From Vibrio vulnificus NBRC 15645 = ATCC 27562 (GTDB lineage: Bacteria > Pseudomonadota > Gammaproteobacteria > Enterobacterales > Vibrionaceae): 64,000 nucleotides of DNA. Both the position numbers and the translations under genes were made by a program. The DNA lies in the NCBI RefSeq assembly GCF_002224265.1, contig NZ_CP012881.1, forward strand, positions 2,542,001 to 2,606,000, written 5' to 3'. Each line of letters begins with the position of its first letter. The first letter of the stretch is position 1. Positions 19,468 through 30,114 of the stretch are shown here, in pieces. The notes beneath the pieces are model-generated. The model was not told the DNA's origin. It made no database searches and saw only the letters and a program-made list of their open reading frames with translations.

Positions 19468-21000
19468 TTAGATCTTACTGTCGTACTCAGTACGTTGAGG
19501 GCAGGTCGCTAAGATTTCTTTGTGGCCCGTCTCTTTTACCTCCTCCAAAATGACGTCAAATCCCCACAAGCGATATAAGTGTTTCATCACCTCGTTGTAG
19601 CTCTTATCCAGAGGAATACGATTATGCGGGACGTATTGCAGGGTTAAAGAGCGATCGCCACGCACATCGACTTTGTAGACTTGGATATTGGGTTCTAGGT
19701 TGGCTAGGTTGTATTGCGCTGCCAAGGTTTCCCGAATTTTTCGATAACCCATATCATCATGGATAGCATTGACTTCGATGAAGTTTCTTCGGTCATCATC
19801 TTGAATCGAAAACAGTTTAAAATCGCGGATGAGTTTTGGAGATAGATACTGGCTTATAAAGCTCTCATCTTTAAAGTTGCGCATGGCGAAATGCACCGCA
19901 TCGAGCCAGTCACTGCCTGCCAAATCAGGGAACCACTCTTTGTCTTCATCTGTCGGTTCTTCACAGATGCGTTTTATGTCACGGAACATCGCAAAACCTA
20001 ACGCATAGGGGTTGATACCGCTAAAGTAAGGACTGTTATAGGGTGGCTGAGCAACCACACTGGTGTGACTATGTAGAAACTCTAGGATAAATTTGTCAGA
20101 AACCAACCCTTCATCATAAAGATGGTTGAGAATGGTGTAGTGCCAAAACGTTGCCCATCCTTCGTTCATCACTTGCGTCTGCTTTTGTGGGTAAAAGTAT
20201 TGGCTTATTTTTCGAACAATACGCACGATTTCGCGTTGCCAAGGTTCGAGTAGCGGCGCGTGCTTCTCAATGAAATAAAGAATGTTTTCTTGTGGCTCAC
20301 TTGGAAAGTGAATAATGCTTTGTTCTTCCTTCGATTTGGCCTTAGGCACCGTTCTCCAAAGTTCATTGACCTGTGATTGCAGATAGGCCTCTCGCTCTTC
20401 TTGTCGGGCTTTCTCTTCAGTGATAGAGATCTTCTCTGGGCGTTTATAACGATCAACCCCATAGTTCATTAGGGCATGGCAAGAGTCGAGGAGCTTCTCT
20501 ACCTCTGTTTCACCATATTTAGTTTCACATTCAGCAATGTACTTTTTCGCAAACAGCAAATAGTCGATAATTGAGCTGGCATCGGTCCAAGTTTGGAACA
20601 GGTAGTTACCTTTGAAGAAAGAGTTGTGTCCGTAGCTGGCGTGCGCAATCACTAACGCCTGCATCGTAACGGTGTTTTCTTCCATTAAATAGGCGATACA
20701 GGGGTTGGAGTTGATGACGATTTCGTATGCGAGCCCCATTTGGCCATGTTTGTAATTTTGTTCGGTTTGAATGAACTTTTTACCGAAAGACCAGTGGTTG
20801 TAATTAATCGGCATACCGATACTTGAATACGCATCCATCATCTGCTCAGAGGTAATGACTTCGATCTGATTAGGATAGGTATCTAAGCGGTAATGCTCAG
20901 CGACACGTTTGATCTCAGTATGGTATTTTTCCAAAAGATCAAAGGTCCAATCAGGCCCATCTGGCAACATCTTGCTTTTTTTCTTTGTCTTGGTTGTCAT
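19468..21000 (-). CDS. ycgB: SpoVR family protein (YcgB)
   Basis: The 510-residue cytosolic protein begins with a basic stretch, then LPDGPDWTFDLLEKYHTEIKRVAEHYRLDTYPNQIEVITSEQMMDAYSSIGMPINYNHWSFGK-like sequence typical of SpoVR/YcgB. The central part carries the conserved NEGWATFWHYTILNHLYD segment. In Bacillus the family is linked to spore cortex formation; in gamma-proteobacteria it travels with prkA and yeaH and its biochemical role is unknown. A strong TAGGAGG ribosome site precedes the ATG, and the gene starts 9 bp after yeaH, so it is the third gene of that operon. Confidence 0.93.
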   Translation of the reverse strand: MTTKTKKKSKMLPDGPDWTFDLLEKYHTEIKRVAEHYRLDTYPNQIEVITSEQMMDAYSSIGMPINYNHWSFGKKFIQTEQNYKHGQMGLAYEIVINSNPCIAYLMEENTVTMQALVIAHASYGHNSFFKGNYLFQTWTDASSIIDYLLFAKKYIAECETKYGETEVEKLLDSCHALMNYGVDRYKRPEKISITEEKARQEEREAYLQSQVNELWRTVPKAKSKEEQSIIHFPSEPQENILYFIEKHAPLLEPWQREIVRIVRKISQYFYPQKQTQVMNEGWATFWHYTILNHLYDEGLVSDKFILEFLHSHTSVVAQPPYNSPYFSGINPYALGFAMFRDIKRICEEPTDEDKEWFPDLAGSDWLDAVHFAMRNFKDESFISQYLSPKLIRDFKLFSIQDDDRRNFIEVNAIHDDMGYRKIRETLAAQYNLANLEPNIQVYKVDVRGDRSLTLQYVPHNRIPLDKSYNEVMKHLYRLWGFDVILEEVKETGHKEILATCPQRTEYDSKI

Positions 21001-21009
21001 ACGAGCCTC

Positions 21010-22281
21010 CTATGCCGTTTCCTTGTGAAACAGCTCTCTGAATACCGGGAAGATGTCTTCAACGCTGCGAATGTTCTTCATCGCAAAATTATCAAAGCTC
21101 TCCTCAAGCTTTTCATATTCATGCCACAGCGTTTGATGTGAACGTCGGGTAATTTCGATATAGGCGTAGTATTGGCAGTTAGGTAACAACTTGTTGGTTA
21201 ACAACTCCTTGCAACGAGGTGAATCGTCAGCCCAGTTATCCCCATCAGAAGCTTGTGCAGCGTAGACATTCCACTCACCAACGGGATAGCGAGCTTTAAC
21301 AATTTCATCCATCAATTTGAGCGCACTGGAAACGATGGTGCCCCCGGTTTCTTGTGAGTAGAAAAACTCGTGTTCATCGACCTCTTTTGCTTGCGTATGG
21401 TGACGTATAAACACCACTTCCACGTTTTCATACGTACGATTAAGGAACAGATAGAGCAGCACATAAAAGCGCTTGGCAATGTCTTTGGTCGCTTGATCCA
21501 TGGAGCCTGAAACGTCCATCAGACAAAACATGACGGCTTGGCTTGAAGGAACTGGCTTGCGCTCATAGTTTTTGAAACGTAAGTCAAACGTATCGATAAA
21601 AGGCACGCTTTCAATCGCTTTACGCAGTTCTGCGATTTCTTGTTTAAGTTTCATTTCCTCCAGCTTTTGTGCTGGCTCTTGATTCTCGATGCGTTCGAGC
21701 TCCAGCTCTAGCTCGTGCAATAAACGCTTTTTGCCGGCAGACATTGCGGTGCGACGCGCAAGGGATTGCTGTAAAGAGCGCACAATAGAAATGTTGGAAG
21801 GCATCCCTGCGGTTTGATAGCCCGCTCGGTGTTTCTTCCACTCGGTAATTTTGTTCACCTGATTTTTCTTTAGATTTGGCAAAGCCAAGTCTTCAAATAA
21901 CAGGTCTAAGTACTCATCTTTTGAAATTTGGAAAACGAAATCGTCTTGCCCTTCGCCATCGGCACTGGCATCACCGTCTCCAGCGCCACCGCCTCCTTGG
22001 CCACCTTTGGGCCTTTCGATTTTATCGCCGGTAATGAACTGGTCATTGCCTGGATGGACGCGTTCTCGTAACCCCCCTTTACCTTGATGGAAAAGAGGCT
22101 CTTTGATGTCTTTGTGCGGAATAGCAACGTCCTCACCCGTTTCCGTATTGGTGATCGAGCGACGATTCACCGCGTCCGCTACCGACTCTTTTATCTGCTC
22201 TTTATAGCGTCTCATGAAGCGCTGTCGGTTGACAGCGCTCTTGTTCTTGCCATTGAGCCTACGGTCTATAAATTGCGCCAT
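21010..22281 (-). CDS. yeaH: YeaH/YhbH family protein (DUF444)
   Basis: A 423-residue protein of the DUF444 family. The N-terminus is basic ([25 protein letters not shown]). A glycine-rich, low-complexity stretch ([20 protein letters not shown]) lies near residues 94-113. The C-terminal half looks like a von Willebrand A domain with the metal-ion site MDVSGSMD near residue 254. Such proteins often work as adaptors of an AAA+ partner, which here would be PrkA, encoded 43 bp upstream; this coupling is inferred. The function in the cell is unknown. Homologues in E. coli are made in stationary phase and under nitrogen stress. Confidence 0.93.
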   Translation of the reverse strand: MAQFIDRRLNGKNKSAVNRQRFMRRYKEQIKESVADAVNRRSITNTETGEDVAIPHKDIKEPLFHQGKGGLRERVHPGNDQFITGDKIERPKGGQGGGGAGDGDASADGEGQDDFVFQISKDEYLDLLFEDLALPNLKKNQVNKITEWKKHRAGYQTAGMPSNISIVRSLQQSLARRTAMSAGKKRLLHELELELERIENQEPAQKLEEMKLKQEIAELRKAIESVPFIDTFDLRFKNYERKPVPSSQAVMFCLMDVSGSMDQATKDIAKRFYVLLYLFLNRTYENVEVVFIRHHTQAKEVDEHEFFYSQETGGTIVSSALKLMDEIVKARYPVGEWNVYAAQASDGDNWADDSPRCKELLTNKLLPNCQYYAYIEITRRSHQTLWHEYEKLEESFDNFAMKNIRSVEDIFPVFRELFHKETA

Positions 22282-22324
22282 GAAATTCCCCTCTCATGTT
22301 CCACAGACCTAACTCACATCCGGG

Positions 22325-24259
22325 TTAGGACGATTTACGTACGCGCAGGTACCACTCAGAAAGCAAGCGAACTTGTTTCTCGGTGTAGCCTTTTTCCATC
22401 ATACGAGCGACAAAGTCATCGTGTTTCTTCTGGTCTTCAGAAGAGGTTTTTGCGTTAAAGGAGATAACAGGAAGAAGATCTTCGGTATTGGAGAACATTT
22501 TCTTCTCGATCACAGTGCGAAGTTTTTCATAGCTGGTCCACACAGGGTTTTGACCGTTGTTGCTGGCTTTCGCACGAAGCACAAAGTTAACGATTTCATT
22601 ACGGAAATCTTTTGGATTAGAGATGCCCGCCGTTTTCTCAATTTTCTCCAACTCACCGTTTAAGGCCGAGCGGTCGAACAGCTGACCCGTTTCTGGATCG
22701 CGGTATTCTTGATCTTGGATCCAGAAGTCTGCGTACGTGACATAGCGATCAAAGATGTTCTGACCATATTCGGAATAAGATTCAAGGTAAGCGGTTTGAA
22801 TTTCTTTACCGATGAACTCGACGTAGCGAGGCACCAAGTAACCTTTCAAGAATTCCAAGTAACGCTCAGCGGTTTCTTGCGGGAACTGCTCACGCTCAAC
22901 TTGCTGTTCAATCACATAGAATAGGTGGACAGGGTTAGCGGCCACTTCAGTTTGGTCGAAGTTAAACACGCGAGAGAGAATCTTGAACGCAAAGCGCGTT
23001 GAGAGCCCCTTCATGCCTTCGTCTACGCCCGCATAATCGCGGTACTCTTGATAGCTCTTGGCTTTTGGATCGGTATCTTTCAACGTTTCGCCATCGTATA
23101 CCCGCATTTTAGAGAAAATGGACGAGTTTTCAGGCTCTTTGAGGCGGGAAAGAATACTGAATTGAGCCAACAGATCTAGCGTACTAGGTGAGCATGGCGC
23201 TTTGGAGAGCTCAGAGTGCTCTAGTAGTTTCTGGTAAATTTTCACTTCTTCAGAAACGCGTAAGCAGTAAGGGACTTTGACGATATAGACGCGGTCTAAA
23301 AACGCTTCATTGTTTTTGTTGTTACGGAAAGTCTGCCACTCGGATTCATTGGAGTGAGCCAATATCATGCCTTCAAATGGAATCGCAGAGAGACCCTCAG
23401 TACCGTTAAAGTTGCCTTCTTGAGTCGCCGTTAAGAGTGGGTGCAGCACCTTGATGGGTGCTTTAAACATCTCAACGAACTCCATCAAACCTTGGTTTGC
23501 TTTACATAACGCACCAGAGTAGCTGTAGGCATCGGGATCGTCTTGCGAATAATGTTCCAGTTTGCGGATGTCAACTTTACCGACCAGTGATGAAATATCT
23601 TGGTTGTTGTCATCGCCCGGTTCGGTTTTTGCGATACCCACTTGATCGAGTATGGAAGGGCGAACCTTCACGACTTTAAACTGACTGATATCCCCACCAA
23701 ACTCATGCAGGCGTTTAGCGGCCCAAGGTGACATGATGGAGCGTAAATAACGTTTTTCAATGCCATATTCTTTTTGCAATATTTCGCCATCTTCATTGAC
23801 GTCAAATAGGCAGAAAGGGTGGTCGTTTACAGGGCTGCGTTTTCCGTTGGCGGTGAGCACGTAAATCGGCATTTGCTGCATTAATGCTTTGAGCTTTTCT
23901 GCCAGCGATGATTTACCACCGCCCACAGGGCCCAGCAGGTAAAGGATCTGCTTGCGTTCTTCCAGCCCTTGAGCGGCGTGTTTTAGGTAGGAGACGATCT
24001 GTTCAATCGCTTCTTCCATTCCATAGAAATCTTTAAAGGTTTTATAGCGTGAAATCACACGGTTAGAGAAAATACGGCTTAATCGTGGATGCATCGAGGT
24101 ATCGACTAACTCAGGTTCTCCGATGGCCATAAGAAGTCGTTCAGCGGCATTCGCATAGGCACTTTTGTCATCTTTACAAAGTGCAAGAAAGTCCTGTATC
24201 GACATCTCTTCATCTTTTGCAGCTTCATAGCGCGCTTGATAGTGGTCAAAAATACTCAT
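22325..24259 (-). CDS. yeaG: PrkA family serine protein kinase (YeaG)
   Basis: The 644-residue protein has an N-terminal AAA domain with Walker A GPVGGGKSSL near residues 109-118 and a C-terminal PrkA domain distantly related to eukaryotic kinases. Bacillus PrkA is reported as a serine kinase or AAA protease-like factor; E. coli YeaG helps adaptation to nitrogen starvation. An AAGGGGA ribosome site precedes the ATG. It is the first gene of prkA-yeaH-spoVR, and the 364-bp region upstream should contain the operon promoter; I found no clear sigma54 site there. Confidence 0.95.
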   Translation of the reverse strand: MSIFDHYQARYEAAKDEEMSIQDFLALCKDDKSAYANAAERLLMAIGEPELVDTSMHPRLSRIFSNRVISRYKTFKDFYGMEEAIEQIVSYLKHAAQGLEERKQILYLLGPVGGGKSSLAEKLKALMQQMPIYVLTANGKRSPVNDHPFCLFDVNEDGEILQKEYGIEKRYLRSIMSPWAAKRLHEFGGDISQFKVVKVRPSILDQVGIAKTEPGDDNNQDISSLVGKVDIRKLEHYSQDDPDAYSYSGALCKANQGLMEFVEMFKAPIKVLHPLLTATQEGNFNGTEGLSAIPFEGMILAHSNESEWQTFRNNKNNEAFLDRVYIVKVPYCLRVSEEVKIYQKLLEHSELSKAPCSPSTLDLLAQFSILSRLKEPENSSIFSKMRVYDGETLKDTDPKAKSYQEYRDYAGVDEGMKGLSTRFAFKILSRVFNFDQTEVAANPVHLFYVIEQQVEREQFPQETAERYLEFLKGYLVPRYVEFIGKEIQTAYLESYSEYGQNIFDRYVTYADFWIQDQEYRDPETGQLFDRSALNGELEKIEKTAGISNPKDFRNEIVNFVLRAKASNNGQNPVWTSYEKLRTVIEKKMFSNTEDLLPVISFNAKTSSEDQKKHDDFVARMMEKGYTEKQVRLLSEWYLRVRKSS

Positions 24260-24623
24260 GTCACATTCCCCTTCTTATTCGGTCTGCTGACGAACGTTGG
24301 CAAATATCGTCCCTTCTCATTGATAAGCCTAGACGGGGATTCTCAATTTTGCCCAATAAATTATGCATTTATTTAAGATAGGTGAGAGTTTGTTGCTTAC
24401 TGTTCTGGCGGGTTTTTTTCCTAATCAAAGAGTTTGAACCAAGGTGAGACAAGGAAAGTTAGATAATTGAAAGAATGGATATTGCTAACTTAGTATTGAA
24501 GTTTTTTGTCGTGTAAATTGGGATTTTTTTGTCTTGAGTACGCAAAAAAGGCTGACGCTGGTCAACCTTTCTATTTGAAATCAATCTGTTTGTCCGCAAA
24601 GCGTTAAACACTAAGCTCTAAAA
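24260..24623. other. Intergenic region yfbU-prkA
   Basis: AT-rich DNA with the yfbU terminator at 24547-24570 and, nearer prkA, the presumed promoter of the stress operon. No gene is seen; no sigma54 consensus (GG-N10-GC with the right flanks) could be supported. Confidence 0.5.
24547..24570 (-). terminator. Terminator of yfbU
   Basis: Minus strand: AAAGGTTGAC-CAGC-GTCAGCCTTT with one mismatch, followed by TTT. Confidence 0.7.
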
Positions 24624-25124
24624 CTAGGCATTAAAAATTTGGCGCAGTTCAGTCGCACATAAGTGGTATTGACGAGGGCACTTGCGCCACGTCGCCAACA
24701 TGCGGCGGTATTTTTCCAGCATCGGCATTTGGCTGTTGAAGTGGTGGTCGCCTTTATCGAATTGAGGGTAGAGACCTTCAGATTCTGTTAAGAATCGAAC
24801 GTAGTGAACCAATTGTGCTTCAGAGGCAATATCAAAACCGAGGAACTGAAGGCGACGCTGATCAACCTGGTTAGATTCCTCCGCATCAAGCATACGGAAA
24901 GACTCTTGCATCGCATGGTACATTTCCATCACATCGATAATTTCTTTACAAAGTGCTTCAGTGATGCAGCCGTAATCTTTGTTCAACTCACGCATTTGCA
25001 GCTCATAGCCACGCTCAACGATGGTCTGAAAACGCTGATATTTTTCTGCATTTTCAGGGTCGAGCTGAGACATCAACTTATACTGGTTGGATAGGATCAA
25101 TCGTTGTGCATTCGACATTTCCAT
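24624..25124 (-). CDS. yfbU: YfbU family protein
   Basis: The 166-residue protein is similar from end to end to E. coli YfbU, from [18 protein letters not shown] to [18 protein letters not shown]. Function is unknown; the E. coli protein has been connected with mazF-independent cell death, which I mention only as family knowledge. It is mostly helical and acidic with no membrane segment. A GAGGT ribosome site precedes the ATG. Terminated separately from prkA. Confidence 0.92.
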   Translation of the reverse strand: MEMSNAQRLILSNQYKLMSQLDPENAEKYQRFQTIVERGYELQMRELNKDYGCITEALCKEIIDVMEMYHAMQESFRMLDAEESNQVDQRRLQFLGFDIASEAQLVHYVRFLTESEGLYPQFDKGDHHFNSQMPMLEKYRRMLATWRKCPRQYHLCATELRQIFNA

Positions 25125-25250
25125 GGTGACCTCACTATATATTCTCTAATTGTGTTGTTGACGTTAGGTTAGCGGAACATCACACGATGAAACATGATCT
25201 CAACACAGTTTTAATGGGAAAAATGGAAAATTTGTTTGTTGATCTGAGCA

Positions 25251-25925
25251 CTATTTTCGGTAGTGGTTATAAATGTAATCACGGTCTGAAAAGACGCGTA
25301 GCCACTCTGGTTTAAAGACGCAGAGCACAGCCAAAGACATCCCATTGAGTAGTGCTTCAGGAAAGGCGAGCAGAGGCATAAAAATGAAATAGTTGTGCCA
25401 TATTGTTTGCCAGTCGTAATGGCCTACATAGAAATGATAAAGGGCATTAATGAGAATGTGAACGCTGCCAGTTAGGCCTGCGTTGAAAAAGCCAGCAATA
25501 AAAATAAACACAAAGATGTTTCTCGGCAAATAGTGATAGCTGAGTACAAAAACCGCGTAAGAGAACAGAATCGGGGCGAGGGAAGAGAGGAGAATCGTAC
25601 TTGGCAACTGCTGTATCGTTAGATCACCAAACGCTGTGAGTAACGCGTAGACCGGGAGTGTGAGCAAAAATGCCATTCTCCAGCCAAACATCATGGTAAG
25701 TGTCGTCAGTGCTAAAAAATGAATGTATAGCCCTTCTTTGACTCCTGCTTGAGCATTCCAAAGTAAAAACAGCAGGAACATCACCGCAAACGTCATGTGT
25801 TGGAAAGGCTTGTCTGCTACCAGCTTAGGGAGAAAAATTTTGAGGAAGTCATCTTTGCAACCAACCCCAATCACCAACAAGATTACGCCTAAGCAAAGAA
25901 AGCCAAATACATCCATGTCATTCAT
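25251..25925 (-). CDS. CbiM-like membrane protein (COG3235 type)
   Basis: A membrane protein of about 224 residues with six or seven hydrophobic segments, beginning MNDMDVFGFLCLGVILLVIG. The HFLALTTLTMMFGWRMAF and LINALYHFYVGHY regions resemble the S-component-like permeases CbiM/CbiQ of energy-coupling-factor transporters, and relatives are annotated as ECF permeases, but no ATPase gene is nearby. The ATG at 25925 is preferred because the open frame further upstream enters the pflA terminator hairpin; the ATG at 25916 is also possible. Substrate unknown. Confidence 0.7.
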   Translation of the reverse strand: MNDMDVFGFLCLGVILLVIGVGCKDDFLKIFLPKLVADKPFQHMTFAVMFLLFLLWNAQAGVKEGLYIHFLALTTLTMMFGWRMAFLLTLPVYALLTAFGDLTIQQLPSTILLSSLAPILFSYAVFVLSYHYLPRNIFVFIFIAGFFNAGLTGSVHILINALYHFYVGHYDWQTIWHNYFIFMPLLAFPEALLNGMSLAVLCVFKPEWLRVFSDRDYIYNHYRK

Positions 25926-25939
25926 ACCTGTAGATAAAA

Positions 25940-25964
25940 CAATACCCACCTAAAGTGGGTATTG
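25940..25964 (-). terminator. Terminator of pflA
   Basis: Perfect 10-bp hairpin (CAATACCCAC with GTGGGTATTG, loop of 5) followed on the minus strand by TTTTA, 18 bp after the pflA stop. Confidence 0.75.
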
Positions 25965-25981
25965 AATAACGAATACGGTGC

Positions 25982-26722
25982 TTAGTATTTCACATTGCTA
26001 TGGTATTGCGAAAGGATAGAAACAATATTATCCATCGTCTCTTTTGGTGGTGGGTTCACCCCTTCCAGTGGGTACTCTAGACCCAACGCTTCCCATTTGT
26101 GAGCGCCAAGCTTGTGGTAAGGAAGCAATTCGACCTTCTCGATGTTGTCCATGTCTTTGATGAACTCACCAAGCATATGAGCCGCTTCAGGATCATCCGT
26201 GTAACCCGGTACCACAACGTAACGAATCCACGTTGTTTGCCCAATTTTATGCAAGTAGCGAGCAAAATCGAGAGTACGACGGTTGGAAACGCCGATGAAA
26301 TCATGATGGATTTCATCTTTCATGTGCTTGATATCGAGCATCACCAAATCGGTTGCTTCTAATACTTCGTCAACAACGTCAGTGTGCTTACGGATATAAC
26401 CGTTGGTGTCCAAACAAGTGTGAATACCTTCAGCATGCGCCGCGCGGAATAGATCGCGCACGAACTCAGGTTGCAGCATCGCTTCGCCACCGGAACAAGT
26501 AATACCACCCCCAGAGGCGTTCATAAAATGACGATAAGATTTCGCTTCCTTGATGATCTCTTCGACGGTGACCTCTTTACCGTCGTGTGTGTCCCATGTA
26601 TCGCGGTTGTGGCAATACATACAACGCATCAGACAGCCCTGCATAAAAACAATAAAACGAATACCTGGTCCGTCAACCGTTCCGCAGGATTCAAAAGAGT
26701 GAATACGACCCGTTGTTGTCAT
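25982..26722 (-). CDS. pflA: Pyruvate formate-lyase activating enzyme
   Basis: The 246-residue radical S-adenosylmethionine enzyme installs the glycyl radical on PflB during anaerobic growth. The cluster-binding motif CLMRCMYC gives cysteines 30, 34 and 37, followed by the glycine-rich [18 protein letters not shown] that binds the cofactor. It is not adjacent to pflB: a chemoreceptor and an LpxR-like gene, about 3.4 kb, lie between them, whereas in E. coli pflA follows pflB directly. It therefore needs its own promoter, within the 230 bp shared with the divergent chemoreceptor gene. Confidence 0.96.
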   Translation of the reverse strand: MTTTGRIHSFESCGTVDGPGIRFIVFMQGCLMRCMYCHNRDTWDTHDGKEVTVEEIIKEAKSYRHFMNASGGGITCSGGEAMLQPEFVRDLFRAAHAEGIHTCLDTNGYIRKHTDVVDEVLEATDLVMLDIKHMKDEIHHDFIGVSNRRTLDFARYLHKIGQTTWIRYVVVPGYTDDPEAAHMLGEFIKDMDNIEKVELLPYHKLGAHKWEALGLEYPLEGVNPPPKETMDNIVSILSQYHSNVKY

Positions 26723-26952
26723 GTCTAGCTCTCAATTCTTATCAAATTTCGGCTGTTATTTTATTACAAAAACTGGGGTTAAAACAGTATACAAAACACG
26801 GGAATCAGCCTCTGAGCAAGAAAAGTGACTCAGCATGATGAGAAAAACCTGATGGCAGGCTAATGACATTTGTGTTGATTGTGATTATTGTTATAAATGT
26901 AAACATAACGTTAATTATTACAATAAGAAAATGTGCTGTAGGGAATTAGACC

Positions 26953-28833
26953 ATGGATATGCTTGCGCTTTCTCAGAAACGTAAAATTCAGCTGTTTTTG
27001 AGTATTTTGACTTTGGGTTTTGTTGCTCTTGCTGCTTATACCTCTAACCAACTCACCTCATTGACCGAGCAGTATTCGCAAAGTAGTCGAGTATCGACTG
27101 GGGCAGGGCAGATCGCTCAAACCCAAGTAGAGCTTCTACAGTTAACCGGGAAACTGGGTCAACTGACTGCCACTCAAGTGAATGCTATTCAAGCGGATGT
27201 GACGCATTTGGAGCAAAACGTTCGACAAGCGGGTGAAACTCTCGTCCAGTTTGACCTCAATACACAGGCGGACAACATGCAGCAAGCGGTGAATGCGTTA
27301 GCGAAGTCGCTGGCTCCGTGGCTCAGGGTTAAATCAGAACTTGGTTTTAATGTTGATGAAGGCAAATTAGGCCAGCTAAAAGATCTAGCGAAGGTTATCG
27401 AGCAGAAGATCGAAGAAACAGGCATGGTGACGATTAACTCCGACTTTCAAGCCATGATCAAAACCCAGCAAAATTACTTGTTGCAGCCAAATGAACAGAA
27501 CATGAAATTGTTTAATCGTGCAATGGCGATGTTCGTTAACGTCTCAAACAGCTATGGCATGTTGGATATCTATGAGAAAGAGATCGAAGAGTTTAAACAA
27601 ACATTTATTCGAGTCAGTGAGCTTTCTCAGCAATTGGGAGCGCTTGAACAGCAGTTGAAAAACAATCAGCGTGAGGCGATCAACTTAATCCAACAAGCTT
27701 CAGAGCAGTTGAATGCGGTCGCGGACGATCAGCAACAGCGAGCCGCCTCTTCTGCGAGTGAAACACAATGGTCGGTATTGATCGCATTGGCGGCACTAGC
27801 GGTGTTTACCATCGTGATCTTCCTCAGCATCAGTGTGTCGCTAACCCGCTCACTTGACCGCATTAGCCAAGTGATTAAAGCCGTTTCCAATGGCGATTTG
27901 TCTCGCCGATTGACACTCAGTAGTAACGCGAACGATGAGTTTAATCAGTTGTCTCAATCGGTCAATGAAAGTTGTGAAAATCTCGGCAAACTTGTCTCTG
28001 AAGTACAAGAAAGCAGTCATTCACTGGCTGGGCATGCAGGAGAACTACGAGTCGGGCTTGATAAATTCGCGCATCATCAAGGTGAGATCCTTGGACAAAC
28101 CCAACTGCTTGCCTCAGCAACCGAAGAGGTGAGCATGACCACGCATGAGGTGTCTAATTCACTGGAATTTGTGACCCAAATTAGTCGAGCGTCAAACCAA
28201 GCGGCAGAAGATGGCGGCAAAATCATTTCAGAAGCGATTGGCTCGCTTGAACAGGTCGCACAAATTCTCAACTCAGCGGCTGGGCACATCAGTCAATTAG
28301 AAGAAGCGTCCTCCAAAATTGACTCGGTGATGGACATCATCAACGGCATCGCGGAACAGACTAACCTACTGGCACTCAACGCCGCCATAGAAGCCGCCCG
28401 AGCAGGGGAGCAAGGACGTGGTTTTGCTGTTGTGGCCGATGAAGTTCGTAGCCTCGCCGTGCGTACCGTCGATGCAGTGAGTGAAATCACTGGCACCATC
28501 CAAACCATGAAAAATGAAAGTGCCGAGGTGATTCAATACATCAGCAGCTCGGGTCAAACGATAGAAAAAGGCCAACAAAAAGGGCATGAAGCGATGGATG
28601 CCCTCAAACACATTACTGCTAAAGCGGATGAAGCCAACCATCAAACAGAGATTATTCTCTCATCGATCAAAGAACTCGCCACGACCAGTCAATCCATGGC
28701 AGACAGCATGACGCAAATCTCTCAAGCGATGCGTGAGCTGGAAAGTAACAATGGTGAGCTGCGAGACGTCAGCCAGCTTGTTGATAACAGCTCACGTCAG
28801 TTGAGTAATGAATGTCAAAAATTCACGATTTGA
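26953..28833 (+). CDS. Methyl-accepting chemotaxis protein
   Basis: A 626-residue chemoreceptor. The first membrane helix lies near residues 14-31, a mostly helical periplasmic domain spans about 32-274 (coiled-coil-like, Gln-rich, perhaps a helical bundle rather than a Cache fold), and the second helix lies near 275-297. A HAMP domain ([20 protein letters not shown]) links to the signalling domain, whose conserved tip [20 protein letters not shown] sits near residue 470. There is no C-terminal CheR-binding pentapeptide. The ligand is unknown. AGGGA precedes the ATG at good spacing. It sits between pflA and lpxR with its own promoter. Confidence 0.95.
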   Translation: MDMLALSQKRKIQLFLSILTLGFVALAAYTSNQLTSLTEQYSQSSRVSTGAGQIAQTQVELLQLTGKLGQLTATQVNAIQADVTHLEQNVRQAGETLVQFDLNTQADNMQQAVNALAKSLAPWLRVKSELGFNVDEGKLGQLKDLAKVIEQKIEETGMVTINSDFQAMIKTQQNYLLQPNEQNMKLFNRAMAMFVNVSNSYGMLDIYEKEIEEFKQTFIRVSELSQQLGALEQQLKNNQREAINLIQQASEQLNAVADDQQQRAASSASETQWSVLIALAALAVFTIVIFLSISVSLTRSLDRISQVIKAVSNGDLSRRLTLSSNANDEFNQLSQSVNESCENLGKLVSEVQESSHSLAGHAGELRVGLDKFAHHQGEILGQTQLLASATEEVSMTTHEVSNSLEFVTQISRASNQAAEDGGKIISEAIGSLEQVAQILNSAAGHISQLEEASSKIDSVMDIINGIAEQTNLLALNAAIEAARAGEQGRGFAVVADEVRSLAVRTVDAVSEITGTIQTMKNESAEVIQYISSSGQTIEKGQQKGHEAMDALKHITAKADEANHQTEIILSSIKELATTSQSMADSMTQISQAMRELESNNGELRDVSQLVDNSSRQLSNECQKFTI

Positions 28834-28849
28834 TCTGACCTTGAAAAGC

Positions 28850-28883
28850 AAAAGCGGGATAACTCAATGATCCCGCTTTTTTT
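28850..28883. terminator. Bidirectional terminator, chemoreceptor / LpxR-like gene
   Basis: AAAAGCGGGAT and ATCCCGCTTTT around a 9-nt loop, then more T; serves both converging genes. Confidence 0.85.
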
Positions 28884-28914
28884 AGTCGAACTTTTGGCGT
28901 TGTAAAACTTGTCG

Positions 28915-29895
28915 TTAGAAAAAGGCGTACAGAGAAAGCGCGCCATTACCGTAGATTCGTTCTGGTGCTTCTTTGTATTCAGGGGTCTTAGCCGACAGCG
29001 CAAAACTCAAGCCAACGCGACGGTTATACAGTGCTACACCCGCGACAGCGGTACTCTGCCAATGTTGCATGGTCACATCATATTGTTCGGATGGCTCTGG
29101 CAATCCGGAGCGCTCACCTTCTAATGTGAGGTCATTAAAACGATAACGAGTTGAAAGCCCCGTATAGACAAACCAACCGTATGGGGAATTCCCCATCATG
29201 CTAGCGTGAAAAGGATTCTCGGTTGAAATGCTCGCTGCACCAAGTGTGTTGGCTAAATCTGAACCGTAGCGAAACATCACGCCAGACGCGACATCAGTGC
29301 GGAAATTACCTGCGTTGGCCTCGAAAATATGACTCATTTCCCAGTTCGACTCAGTGAGATTTGCAGAGCGCATCAGCAGGTCATGGCGTTGATAACCCAC
29401 ACTACCAGCAACATAATCATCCACTTGATACTCCCAACCATTTGGATCCGTGGAGCCTGTAATGCTATGCACCAGCTTTTGCGCTTTTTCGGATAGCGCA
29501 TTTTCGCCCGTGGTGCCTAACGTCAGGTTGTAACGCACGGCTTGTTGTGGATGGAGAGAAAGGTAGTTGAGCTCTGCGTGAAAATAGCCTGCATAAGGAC
29601 GATCATTGGGAGTGGGGGTCGTCTGAGAAATATCAGAAGGAGTCCACATTTTGTGGCCAATGGAAAACGCCCACTTATCAATAGACCCACCTTGTTTATC
29701 CGCCAAGCTTAAACGACTGATTTGGTGTTCTGAACTTAGAGCTGGTGAGGCGTAAGCAAAGAAAATACCGTTGGTGTAATCTTGGTCTACGCCAAAAATA
29801 CCATCGTTATCGAGACTGAACGAGGTTGTTGATTTGACCGAAGCAAAAGCCATCGGTGAGAGCAGCAATAAAAATAGGGACTTGGACAACTTCAT
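28915..29895 (-). CDS. lpxR: Lipid A 3'-O-deacylase, LpxR family
   Basis: A 326-residue outer-membrane protein with a signal peptide (MKLSKSLFLLLLSPMAFA, cleavage before SVKST). The mature N-terminus has the LpxR hallmark SFSLDNDGIFGVDQDYTNGIFFAY, in which an asparagine-aspartate pair near the start is part of the known active site, followed by IGHKMWTPSD and NDRPYAGYFHAEL. Salmonella LpxR removes the 3'-acyloxyacyl chain of lipid A and Vibrio homologues exist, so a role in surface remodelling is likely. The protein ends in Phe-Phe, as barrels do. Convergent with the chemoreceptor. Confidence 0.85.
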   Translation of the reverse strand: MKLSKSLFLLLLSPMAFASVKSTTSFSLDNDGIFGVDQDYTNGIFFAYASPALSSEHQISRLSLADKQGGSIDKWAFSIGHKMWTPSDISQTTPTPNDRPYAGYFHAELNYLSLHPQQAVRYNLTLGTTGENALSEKAQKLVHSITGSTDPNGWEYQVDDYVAGSVGYQRHDLLMRSANLTESNWEMSHIFEANAGNFRTDVASGVMFRYGSDLANTLGAASISTENPFHASMMGNSPYGWFVYTGLSTRYRFNDLTLEGERSGLPEPSEQYDVTMQHWQSTAVAGVALYNRRVGLSFALSAKTPEYKEAPERIYGNGALSLYAFF

Positions 29896-30071
29896 ACTAA
29901 ATCCGTGTTTTTGGCGACATCATACAGCAAAAGCGTCTCTCTGAGCGAAAATATATCGTCAATTATAGTTGGAATAATGATTTGACCATGACTCGCTGAA
30001 GAAAATCATTTTCTATGAAGGAGTGAGCGAGGAAGAAAGTAAGGTAGGAGGTTATGCACCCCCGAAAATAA

Positions 30072-30097
30072 AAAACCGGCAACTGAGTGCCGGTTTT
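30072..30097 (-). terminator. Terminator of pflB
   Basis: AAAACCGGCA-ACTGAG-TGCCGGTTTT, 17 bp after the pflB stop, with further T on the minus strand. Confidence 0.85.
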
Positions 30098-30114
30098 GCT
30101 AACTGAGCTCTAGA

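Noticed and set aside
26875..26888. FNR box before the chemoreceptor gene
   Set aside because: TTGATTGTGATTAT matches only 8 of 10 fixed bases and no promoter with fitting spacing was found, so it is not called.
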